64,000 bases of DNA from Misgurnus anguillicaudatus. Lineage: Eukaryota > Chordata > Actinopteri > Cypriniformes > Cobitidae. A program made the translations under genes and the position numbers. Location of the stretch: positions 29,352,001 to 29,416,000 of the forward strand of contig NC_073348.2 in the NCBI RefSeq assembly GCF_027580225.2. Reading direction: 5' to 3'. The notes beneath the pieces are model-generated. The model did not search any database, had not been told where the DNA came from, and saw only the letters and a program-made list of their open reading frames with translations. Positions 55,470-64,000 of this stretch are shown piece by piece. How positions within the stretch are numbered: position 1 is the first letter of the stretch; every line of letters begins with the position of its first letter.

Positions 55470-56540
55470 GAGATGTTAGTTTTCCATCAGCTGCTCATTT
55501 CCATGCCAGGCTCCACAAAAGTATAACTCATGCACTATATTTCAAGTCAAATATCACTCGAAGAATAGACTGAAATTTTAAAACCTTGCCTAAAAATGTC
55601 ACTTGACATCCCAATGGCATCATTTGCTTTTGTTGTATGACAGAGAGTAGCTTGGATATTCGGCTATAAATAACCCCTTTTGTGTTCCACTGAAAAAAGT
55701 AAGTCAAGGAGGGGAAAACGGCCGCACCAGTTGCCGACTTGATATATGGGCCATTAAAATGTTCAAAGCAATTCTTGCAAAACATTGTCAGTGAGTCAAA
55801 GAGGAACGAGAGGCACAAAACGCTGATGGCCTACTTCAACATCTGATGTACAGTATGAATCATCATGTGTGTCCTACTTCTACATCGACACACACAGTGA
55901 ATGTTCTCCTTTTTCCGCTAGGCGTCTTTGACTTTACAATGTTTCTGTCCCAAAACAATGACCCCATTCTGATGTTACACTAACAAGTAGGTGCACGACG
56001 CTTCAGTTGTGTTATTGTTTTGTGTAAATTCAGTGTTATTTATACGTTCGTCTTAGTTATATAGGGCGGATGGTGGGAGTTTATTTTGAGCTAAGATCAA
56101 ATTGTCCTACTGTGTATCTGTGAGAACAGTCTCGGCTATCAGATACGCCACAGCATGTGACCCTGTATGTTCTTTAAACGCAGAAAACAATGAAATTGTT
56201 TTTTTTTCAGCTGTGTCTGACAATGTAAAGGTCAGGCATAAGTGAATAAGACAGGTCATTGGAAAGTAATATTAGACTGGGATCAGATTGCATTTCATAT
56301 TTTCATAGAAATAATGAGAAAGCCCCTTATCCTGATTTCATTTATATGACCCACTTTAGATGGGATATTATTTCTAGCATGCAGGATCAAAATATTGCGG
56401 GTGGACTTACTGTAAAGATAATAGATGAAATGCATGATATGGGAATTATAAAAGTCAATTCGAATGCATTGGGATGTCACATGAAGATTGTTTGGAAAGC
56501 GGGAAAAGTTGTGACACAGTTTAAATGTAAGCAGGACTTG
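55470..56540. other. Single-copy stretch, candidate regulatory island
   Basis: A 96-residue minus-strand frame (55528-55818) and a 96-residue plus-strand frame (56259-56549) lack motifs and flanking splice support. 55500-55850 is the most gene-like or conserved-looking piece by composition. Confidence 0.3.
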
Positions 56541-56549
56541 TGCTTTTAA

Positions 56550-56975
56550 GGAAAACACCACCGTTTTTCAATATTTTATTACGTTCTTACCTCAACTTAG
56601 ACAAATTAATACATACCCATCTTTTATCAATGCGTGCACTTTTAATCTTTGTACAGCGCTTCTTGAATGTGTTAGCATTTAGCCTAGCCCCATTCATTCC
56701 TTAGGATCCAAACAGCTGAAACCCAGCAAACACTTCCATGTTTTCCCTATTTAAAGACCGTTACATGAGTAGTTACACGAGTAAGTATGGTGACACAAAA
56801 TAAAACTTTTGTTTGGATCCTGGGGAATGAGTGGGGCTGGGCTGAATGCTAACACATTCAAGAAGCGCTATACAAAGATTAAAAGTGCACCCTTTTAAAA
56901 AAGATAGGTGTGTATTAATTCATCTAAGTTAAGGGAAGGACATAGTAAAATATTGAAAAACTGTGGTGTTTTCCT
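56550..56975 (+). mobile_element. TTAA-flanked foldback (GGAAAACACCAC ends)
   Basis: TTAA at 56546-56549 and 56976-56979. Arms from GGAAAACACCACCGTTTTTC to GAAAAACTGTGGTGTTTTCC mirror over about 190 bp, including AAGCGCT and GGATCC blocks. Non-coding. Confidence 0.72.
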
Positions 56976-57094
56976 TTAATAGCATTTTCTCATATTGATC
57001 TGCTACAAATTAAAAGTAATATTCACTGCTTTTTAACTGATTCAAGATCATGCACTGTTGTTGTAACCTAACACATATAGTATAGTCTAAAAAA

Positions 57095-57215
57095 AAAGAA
57101 TGGTGCTAAATAGATTTAATATATTCGCTATAGAGGGTGCTATAGAAGTGATTCCCCTATGATCACAAGCCAGTAAACGCCTTTTAGTGCTATTTAGCAC
57201 CATTCGTTTTAGAGT
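57095..57215 (+). mobile_element. TAGCACC MITE, short uninterrupted copy
   Basis: GAATGGTGCTAAATAGATTT at left, CTATTTAGCACCATTCG at right, with ATGATCACAAGCCAGTAAAC inside. Gives the uninterrupted right-arm sequence for 48806-50170. Confidence 0.6.
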
Positions 57216-58645
57216 ACCAGGGGAGTTTTGTACATGATTTTATTGTAGCCAAATTTATAAGTTCAAATAATTTGCCATCCCACCATGCCACCCACACTTA
57301 ATACTGGAAACTAATATAGTGCAAATACAGTCAAACATGAAGAGATTTTGTGATGTATAATATTAAATTTAGAGAGCTTGCTGATTTGTCCTGTAAATCC
57401 TAAATAAATTTTATATTTCAATTCATTTGGATGACTTTAATAACGGATGTGTGCTTTTTGGCTTTGCCATTTTGGTCCACATATAATAAGATAAAAACCA
57501 TACAGTATAGCAATGCTATCAACTCAAATGTATTTTACCACGTGACTAATTCGTATTAATTTGTAAGTCCACATTCATCATTTTTGTTTAAAGATTTTCC
57601 TTTGCCCTGTGATGTTGGGGTTAGGGGAAGGGTTTTGTTATTGCTTTTTTTAGGATAATCGTCAGTGGTGGCCGGTGACTTCTTTTTTCGAGGGCGCATG
57701 ATGCGAAGTTCATCACAACATGTATGTAGCCCGTCTGTGTGTGGTTCGTAATTTCAAAATATGTGTTCGGCGCGCGGAGTGAACCCGTGTGCATCACGTG
57801 TTTTGTCAAAATAAGTGACTACTGCAGACGCGTCTAAAGCATGGGTCTTCAACCGGGGGTCCGTAACGGAACTGCAGGGGGTCCGCCAAATGATGTTTAA
57901 CAACAAGCTATGTTTTGCTTAAAACGTAAAATATATGTACAAAACGTTACGTCCCCTTTAAGTTGTGCACGTGCGTGGCCGCATAGGTTTGAAGGCGCCT
58001 GTTCAGTTTAGCCAGCGGACCAAAATAAAATATCTAAAGATTATAAATGTCCACTCAGGAAGCAGCAGTAGCGACAGAAAAGTCATCATAAAACAGGTAA
58101 ATCTTTTGTGTGTCTTTCTTTCAGAATGTCATTTTAGAATCAGCGCGACATGTTATCTCATCTATATTTCTGAACTTGGACGGCTGTTTCACGCGGTTCA
58201 GATTTAAAGCGCTAATTCAACAGGCAAATGACACCACAACGCGTATGCATTTTAAACAGTGACAAAACTATCGCTCGCATTAAAAAATTTATGAAACGCG
58301 CGCCGTGATGGTGCTTTGTGCAAGATTCCTAGTCAGGTTGAAATCCACCTCTCAAAAAGTTTCCCCAAAGAGATGCGCTCGGACTCGTTGCATGTTGTTC
58401 TCCTGAGTCTAATTTGAAGCTAAACAGAAAATAAACCTGCGTTACTTAAACCAGTGACAATGATGATACACGAGCAAGGCAACAGACCTCAAAATTATAA
58501 AGTAGCACAACCTCTATCTCCACCAGAATAGAGAGTCTTTGTGCCATTGCCATTCACCATGATCAGTCATCTTTATAAACTGAAAGCCCTTGTCCAATTC
58601 ACAGTAAAATGAAAATATATTACACTGCAAATACCTTAAAATAAT

Positions 58646-58675
58646 ATAATATTATTATTATTATTATTATTATAT
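58646..58675 (+). repeat. (ATT)n microsatellite
   Basis: About eight ATT units in the insert that splits hAT-like copy 3. Confidence 0.85.
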
Positions 58676-58751
58676 TAATATAAAAACTAAATCTACTTTA
58701 ACAAAAAATTATGCATGTTAATATAGTACGGCTGTGTGACAATATGGTTTC

Positions 58752-59163
58752 TATAGACCCCTTCAAGGTTTGTAAACATTGAATGACTATCGGGTGCGCG
58801 CGCAGCATGGGGTCAAACTGTTCATACAATTGAGGCTTTATACTTTAATCTAACAGGGCTGAAAAATGATGATTTACCTGAAATGAAGTGAGCACTATAA
58901 ACACAAGCCTCTTTGATATTTTTGTTGTCCCAGTCTGCACGTTAATTGCTTGCAGCCGCAGTTGTGTTTTTTTGTTTTTGAGATTCTGCATGGATCGCGA
59001 AAACTTAGCGGAAGACCTGGTGCGATTTTCACAGCCCACGACGTAAGTAGGCATTTTTTACAATACCGAATAATACGCAACTCAATCTGCTGTAATGACT
59101 TTTCTGACCCTGACATGCGCAGTGGGAACCGCCTGTGACGTGAACCGTGAAGGGGTCTATTTA
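58752..59163 (+). mobile_element. TATAGACCCCTTCA-ended MITE
   Basis: Inverted ends TATAGACCCCTTCAAGG and CCGTGAAGGGGTCTATTTATA, flanked by T/A-rich sequence. About 410 bp; overlapping short ORFs on both strands are not convincing. Confidence 0.58.
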
Positions 59164-59564
59164 TAAAACAGTTCCAGTCCTTGATTCTGATAGGTCATCA
59201 GTTGTACCTTACTCCACTTTGCGTTGTGCCTAATATGAAAAGGCAGCCTCTTATACCTTACTGCTTACTTAAATATCTCTGTTTTACACATTTAGTATTA
59301 GGATAATATTAGTATTAGTATACGCATAATCTCATGCGTAATCAGAGTTTAAGGGAGTGTCTTGCTTGTATTTTGTGAACGTGAGTGTAGCTTTTATCAT
59401 AAACGGTTTTGACGCGTGTGCAACAGGCACTTATTTTGACAAAACACGTGATGCACATGGTTCACATGACGCAACAAAAACATATTTTGAAAACGCAAGC
59501 AACACACATGACACTCCGAATTTTAAATTTGTGCCCCTTGGAAGAGCAGTCACGGGCCGCTCAA

Positions 59565-60290
59565 AGAGCTCAAATTCATAGCATTTTCCAGTTCTCGTTT
59601 GATCATGAGGATAAATCGTCATTACTATCGGCTGTTTGTTTTTAAGTTGTTATGTTCTCAACCCCGCACTTTATATCATTGTAATTCCACTGCCAGGTTG
59701 ACCTGCTAAAAGTAGATGTATATTTGTGATTTATCCATTAATGCATGCTTTATTATGAATAAACATTGCAGGTACAAGAACGAATAGCATCGTTTTTGAG
59801 AAAATAATGGATAAAAGTACAATATTTCAAGGCTATCAAGGGAACAGGGCTCCGAATAATGAAAATTATCTTGTAATTTACACAACCTCATTCATCGCAG
59901 ATGTATATGACTTTCTTTCTTCAGTTAAGTTTAGAGGTGGTGATATCAATATTTTATGAATGTTAAGCAAAAAGATCAATATTTAATAAATAATAACATT
60001 AGAACTATAGTTAATTTTCCACAAAATAACTTTTTTGTTCCTTATTCTGTTACAAACAGCTGCACAACTTTTCAGTTGTAAAGCACTTTCATTTGCAAAA
60101 AACAGAATAACAGAGAATACTTTCCCCGTCTTTAAATTAGATATAATGCTTTTTTGTTGTTCTTTTATTCTTTCAATTCTTACTGCAAGCTTTACAAATA
60201 AAACAAGTTGTTTACAAGCCACATTATATACCTCACAATCTTATTGCTATAATTTGTCACCAAAAGCACTACAAAAAAGATATAGATGAC
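59565..60290. other. Intergenic DNA downstream of the ZP-domain gene
   Basis: A/T-rich, no repeat or gene recognised; overlapping 79- and 84-residue frames near 60000-60289 are not supported. Confidence 0.3.
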
Positions 60291-60296
60291 AACAGT

Positions 60297-60302
60297 TTTA
60301 TT
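60297..60302 (-). terminator. Polyadenylation signal of the ZP-domain gene
   Basis: AATAAA on the minus strand, 111 bp beyond the stop codon at 60414. It is the first canonical signal downstream and lies in the right orientation, implying a short 3' UTR of about 130 bp. The actual cleavage site cannot be placed from sequence. Confidence 0.5.
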
Positions 60303-60413
60303 CTGAGCCCCGCTTAGCCCTCCAGGGTGAGAGATGGGCCAGATGAATGGTGGGACCCTGGTTGTCCTCTCTCAGAGTAGGAGCATGGGCCAAATCTTGG
60401 CACGCCGGGCATT

Positions 60414-60565
60414 TCAGGCCATTTTTGAGGGGCCAGAGTGACAGTATCTCTTGTAGAAAATGGTTCCCATTCCCACCATCATTATGCAGGCTAATGCCAA
60501 GATGCCCACAGCGATGCCAACACCCACAGAACCATCAGAAGGTTTGTTTGTGCTGATAGACACAA
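60414..60565 (-). CDS. ZP-domain protein, last coding exon (TM and tail)
   Basis: Terminal exon of the minus-strand ZP-domain gene. The acceptor is a TTTCTACAATTTAG-type site ending at 60566. The exon's first two bases complete the codon left open by the previous exon (phase 1), then run 49 codons to TGA at 60416-60414. It encodes a short Ser/Thr-rich stalk, a hydrophobic segment rich in G, I, A and V (about residues 12-37 of the exon) suited to a single transmembrane helix, and a short tail starting YKRY. Lying just after a furin-type site, this is the usual end of ZP proteins: the extracellular part is cleaved from its membrane anchor and polymerises. A second AG 13 bp inside the exon would break the frame, so the upstream AG was chosen. 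Seen: splice sites, frame and hydrophobicity. Inferred: membrane anchoring and function. Confidence 0.72.
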
Positions 60566-60747
60566 CTAAATTGTAGAAATATGCCATGAGACTATTGGTA
60601 ATTGACAACGATATCCAAAATCCACTTCTGTATTAGGGAATCTGCTTGGAGCTTATTAAACTAAACCTAATTAAGGTGGTAAGGAATACCGTAGTTCACC
60701 AAAACAAGAAAATTCTCCCATAATTTATTTACCGTCATGCCATCCCA

Positions 60748-60925
60748 CACTCTCAGAAAAAGGTGCAAGAGGGTAAAAGTTGTCACTGGGGCAGTACTTT
60801 TTTTAAAAGTACATAAAAAGGTGCACATTGGCACCTTAGAGGTGCATACTGGTACGTCAAAGGTACATATCTGTACCAAAATGGTACCATCCAAATGACA
60901 ACATTTGTACATTTTTTCTGAGATG
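60748..60925 (+). mobile_element. CACTCTCAGAAA MITE, intact, in ZP-gene intron
   Basis: Ends CACTCTCAGAAAAAGGTGCA and TGTACATTTTTTCTGAGATG; internal GTCACTGGGGCAGTAC and TGGTACC words. Shows the uninterrupted form of the element at 43344-45495. Confidence 0.62.
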
Positions 60926-61116
60926 ACTTCCTTTATTAGCTGACCAGAAATGTATAATTTAATAATAAAACACCATCATGTCGGAGCCAACTTGACTTTG
61001 TTGTCGTATGTGTGTTTCATGAAGACAACCAATAAAATTCGACGAATGATATTATCGACTTATATTTGAACTAGATATGCAAGGAATTTTCTTATTTGGG
61101 TAAGCTGTTCTTTTAA

Positions 61117-61823
61117 AGGGACACTCCACTTTTTTTGAAAATATGCTAATTTTCCAGCTCCCCTAAAGTGAAACATTTAATTCTTATCGTTTTGGAATCC
61201 ATTTAGCCGGTCTCGTGGTCTGGCGCTAGCACTTTTATCATAGCTTAGCACAATACATTGAATGTGATTAGACCATTAGCATCGCAATAATATAACCAAA
61301 GAGTTTTGATATTTTTTCTATTTAAAACTTGACTCTTCTGTAGTTACATCGTGTACTAAGACCAACAGAAAATTAAAATTTGCGATTTTCTAGGGAGATA
61401 TGGTTAAGTCTATACTCTCATTCTGGCATAGTAGTCAGGGACTTTGGTGCTGTAACATGGCTGCAACAGGCGTAGTGATATTACGCACTGCCCGAAAATA
61501 GTCCCCTGCCATGAAAAAGTAACCAAGGGGACCAGTTTGATAGCCATATCTTCATAGAAAATCACAGCTTTTAATTTTCCGTCAGTCTTAGTAACTACAG
61601 AAGAGTCAAGTTTTAAATAGGAAAAATATCTAAACTCTTTGGTTATTTTTTAGCATGATGCTAATGGTCTAATCAGATTCAATGGATTATGCTAAGCTAT
61701 GCTAAAAGTGCTTGCGCCAGACCCAGAGATCGGCTGAATGGATTTCAAAACAGTAAGAATCAAATGTTTAACTCTAGGGGAGCTGGAAAATGAGCATAAT
61801 TTCAAAAAAAGTGGAATATCCCT
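61117..61823 (+). mobile_element. TTAA-flanked element (AGGGACACTCCAC family), intact, in ZP-gene intron
   Basis: TTAA at 61113-61116 and 61824-61827. Ends AGGGACACTCCAC and GTGGAATATCCCT, with long inverted arms including CTAATTTTCCAGCTCCCC. No ORF. It lies in the 1466-bp intron of the ZP-domain gene. Confidence 0.72.
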
Positions 61824-62031
61824 TTAAAGAGACATGTAAAAATGTAACAATAGCTCACCTTCCTCTTTTGATGTAACAACTGAAATAGAATAAACATCAT
61901 AAAGTCAGTATCTCAGATCTACAACACAGCTAAAGTAGAGTAAAGGTTCAGATTAATGCTTACGTTTGTAACCAATACCTGGCAGTCAAATTTGATATTA
62001 ATGCAATATATAAAATTGATAAGGGACTTAC

Positions 62032-62134
62032 CGTTGTCTGAACGTATGACGATGGCTGGTGATGTGACGGTGGTGCTGTCTGAAACTCCATTTGGAGGAG
62101 GTGTGGCAGCATCTCTCTTCTTCCTGCCACATTG
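62032..62134 (-). CDS. ZP-domain protein, internal exon with RKKR cleavage site
   Basis: A 103-bp exon. The acceptor is CAAATCTTTTCACAG and the donor is ACG|GTAAGT at 62031. It starts in phase 0 and ends in phase 1, matching both neighbours. The 34 full codons begin QCGRKKRDA: the Cys is probably the last cysteine of the ZP-C module, and RKKR is a furin-type consensus cleavage site of the sort that releases ZP proteins from their hydrophobic propeptide. A Pro/Ser/Thr-rich linker follows (about residues 10-34), leading to the membrane segment in the next exon. The 1466-bp downstream intron holds two transposons; the 349-bp upstream intron holds no repeat I recognise. Seen: motif, phases and splice sites. 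Known from the family: RKKR position after ZP-C. Inferred: cleavage. Confidence 0.75.
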
Positions 62135-62483
62135 CTGTGAAAAGATTTGTTTGAGAAAAGTGCAAATCATATTTCTTTCACAAAATGATTGCTAAAAAAT
62201 AAAAGCTCTATTGAAGTGAAGATGTTTTTAAAACCAAAAGGGTGTATTTTAGGGTTTAAGTCTAACTATAATCTGTGACCATGTTTGTGAAATCCAAGTC
62301 TCATGATCTAATTAGGAGAGATAATTTTACATTGATTTTAATTTCTTTCTCGGTCAATATTAAAGATATCAAAGTTATATTTTCACAGAATGTTCTTTAC
62401 ATTACGTAGGATGGTTTAATGTAGAAAACACAAATCACAAACAAAATGGTTATATTAGAAGATACGCATGCAGGTGTGTTTAC

Positions 62484-62652
62484 CGTAAATGTCATGCAGG
62501 AAGTCATTTCACACAGTCTTGTTATACAGTGCAGGTAGTATCTTGACACCGTCTGATTCTGCTGTTCTGTGAAACGGAAGGCAGGAAACAAGAAGCGAGC
62601 ATGTTGTTCCTCTCCGTTCACAAGCATTTTAGTGAAAAAATCTCTGGTACAA
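62484..62652 (-). CDS. ZP-domain protein, exon encoding end of ZP-C module
   Basis: A 169-bp exon with a pyrimidine-rich acceptor (GATTCTCTACAG) and donor ACG|GTAAAC. One base completes an upstream split codon, then 56 codons run to phase 0. The peptide has the end-of-ZP-C pattern: FLFPAFRF, an N-glycosylation sequon NQT, YYLHC, then Cys residues spaced as LHC-x4-C-x4-C, continuing to the Cys-RKKR of the next exon. The YLHC..LC..C layout resembles uromodulin-type and ZPLD1-type ZP modules. I favour a ZPLD1-like (cupulin-type, inner-ear and epithelial matrix) protein, but other ZP proteins cannot be excluded, so no symbol is given. Upstream exons for ZP-N, the rest of ZP-C and the signal peptide are not visible in the remaining 1.3 kb; the gene is truncated by the window. 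Confidence 0.75.
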
Positions 62653-63307
62653 CTGTAGAGAATCGAAACCAAAACAGGTTAAAATTCATCTCTGCTTCAA
62701 ACTGATTTTACAAATGTTGGCACATAGTACCATGGTAATACCATGATTTCTGGAAATGTATATATAGACAGTTTCATGTATTATATTTAATGTGTATCAA
62801 CTATTACACTGAGCTAATATTACTGTGTTAAATGAATGTATACAATGTTAGCTAAAGCTCCTTGAATTCTTGCCTAGCTACCAAACCTCTCTGCACAGAT
62901 GTGATCCATGCTTGTCGACTTCCAAAACATTTTATTTTCGACAAGGTATTTGTTTCAGAGATCAGTTTAAGCAGTTTTAAGCCAGGGCTGTGTTTCTTAA
63001 GAGCGCTTTCTATGAGCTACTTAATGAACGTTTGTTATTTTATTCACATGCTATTTAAGAGTCGATATCCGTTTATCAAGTGCTGAAATGTCACCTACAG
63101 TATAAAAAGACTTGTAATTGACGCTTGCAGACGAGCATCAAGAGGTTCTATTTAGCTCTCGATTCATTTCACACATTGTCAGTTACCTGAAACAAGTTTT
63201 ACTCACCTGTTTCATTGGACGAGCCACTAAACACAGTGGCATGTGCCAATGGCTTCTGTGCGTAAGATGCCATGCCACTTTGTGTTTAAACTGCTACTGG
63301 TTTTTCT
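62653..63307. other. Probable intron of the ZP-domain gene
   Basis: Upstream (minus strand) of the first visible exon. I find no exon with a phase-2 donor and ZP-like coding here, so the intron probably extends beyond the TTAA element at 63308. Confidence 0.35.
62920..62975 (+). repeat. Internal fragment of TATAGACCGTTTCA MITE
   Basis: TTTTATTTTCGACAAGGTAT and CAGAGATCAGTTTAAGCA match the core of the 47194-47477 element. Confidence 0.4.
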
Positions 63308-63680
63308 TTAAAGGGTACATTTAAGATGTAAAATAATTATTTTGTGTCCCCAGAGTACGTATGTGAAGTTTTAGCTCAAAATATCATGTAGATAATTTAT
63401 TATAGCATGTTAAAACTGTCACTTTGTAGGTGTGTGCAAAAATGTGTCATTTTGGCGGTGTCCTTTTACATGCAAATGAGTTTATCTCTGCACTAAATGG
63501 CAGTGTTATGGTTGGATAGTGCAGATTAAGGGGCGGTATTACCCCTTCTGACATCACAAGGGTAGACAAATTTCAATTAGCTATTTTTTCACATGCTTGT
63601 GGGGAATGGTTAACCAGAACTAAGTTACTTCGTTGTTCTTTTTCTAGGTTGACAAAAGCACTGGGGACCAGTGCTTTAAG
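63308..63680 (+). mobile_element. TTAA-type element (GCAAATGAGCTGATCTC family), copy 3
   Basis: Starts TTAAAGGGTACATTTAAGAT; contains ATGCAAATGAGTTTATCTCT and GGGGCGGTATTACCCCTTC. The right end is worn (GTGCTTTAAG). Confidence 0.55.
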
Positions 63681-64000
63681 TGGCCCAAAAGAGGTGCCGG
63701 TACTCTAATTTTTTTTTTGCTGACTCGACTCCTATATTAAAGGGGTTTTATATTCAGCAGTCAACAGACAACCTTGTAAAAAACAATAAATCTTTTTATA
63801 AGTTTGTGGATTTGCTTGAGCTAGAAATGGCTACTGAACATAAATAAAATGTGCAAAATGATTTTGAAAAAATACCATTAGAAAGAGCTGCTGTAGAAAG
63901 AGCTATTGCACATAAATAAAATGTGCAAAAGGTAGATGCGAGTAAAATTTTCAGCATGGTAACATGCTAAAACTAGTTGATCAGATAGAAAGAGCTTGAA
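63681..64000. repeat. Short internal duplication at window edge
   Basis: CATAAATAAAATGTGCAAAA occurs at about 63839 and again at about 63911, with GAAAGAGCTG and GAAAGAGCTA nearby; probably part of an unidentified repeat cut by the window. Confidence 0.35.

Larger units (their letters stand above)
57839..59321 (+). other. Insert splitting hAT-like copy 3; partly unassigned
   Basis: Begins ATGGGTCTTCAACCGGGGGT, a word typical of other hAT-type ends, but the matching right end is not found. It contains the TATAGACCCC MITE 58752-59163, an (ATT)n tract and about 900 bp (57860-58750) in which I recognise no gene. Confidence 0.4.
57663..59561 (+). mobile_element. hAT-like CAGTGGCGGC element, copy 3, split by ~1.5 kb
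   Basis: Left arm 57663-57838 (CAGTGGTGGCCGGTGACTTC to GACGCGTCTAAAG) and right arm about 59322-59561 (CGCATAATCTCATGCGTAAT to GCAGTCACGGGCCGC). About 1.48 kb of unrelated DNA is inserted. Confidence 0.6.

Noticed and set aside
62862..63324. Possible upstream exons of the ZP-domain gene
   Set aside because: The ORFs here are on the plus strand, with no ZP-like pattern and no compatible donor found on the minus strand.

Overview
This window looks like vertebrate nuclear DNA from a cypriniform (carp- or zebrafish-like) fish. It has no bacterial gene density, its few real coding segments are split by GT-AG introns, and it is packed with short DNA-transposon families of the teleost type. These include TTAA-flanked inverted-repeat elements, hAT-like elements with 8-bp duplications, Harbinger-like elements with 3-bp duplications and tRNA-headed SINEs. 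The species call is inference from repeat content; no search was possible. Almost every open reading frame is short and arises from inverted-repeat arms, microsatellites or chance.

The only host gene I can support is at the right end on the minus strand. Three consecutive 3' exons (62652-62484, 62134-62032, 60565-60414) join in matching phases and encode the last 140 residues of a zona-pellucida-domain membrane protein: the cysteine-rich end of ZP-C, an RKKR furin-type site, a transmembrane helix and a 13-residue tail, with an AATAAA signal about 110 bp past the stop. The start of the gene lies beyond position 64000. A ZPLD1-like identity is possible but not proven.

The other 60 kb is a gene desert of single-copy islands separated by mobile elements. 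Islands around 1340-2060, 4100-4520, 8300-8850, 21750-22220, 25560-25860, 31380-32000, 36530-36950, 42600-42960, 50400-50950 and 55480-56300 carry no repeat I recognise. They are the places to look for conserved non-coding regulatory DNA. The desert is dominated by nested insertions whose order can be read from target-site duplications: 17976-20127 (three layers), 28848-31010 (four layers), 32561-33364 (four families interleaved), 43344-45495 (three families), 48806-50170 (one element broken by two others), and 53020-54297 beside 54302-54584 (two TTAA elements sharing one TTAA).

The most unusual items are listed here. (i) Two inverted copies, 34 kb apart, of a ~0.9-kb element with TAGCCTG/CAGGCTA ends and perfect 9-bp duplications carry the 5' exon of a RecQ-like helicase, ending at a splice donor. 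(ii) A Harbinger-like element holds a broken Myb/SANT-like gene. (iii) A Crypton-like fragment sits beside a 136-bp near-perfect hairpin. (iv) Two 1-kb copies of a transposon share an exon-like ORF I cannot assign. (v) Three copies of a ~500-bp foldback family each have a readable 7- or 8-bp duplication.
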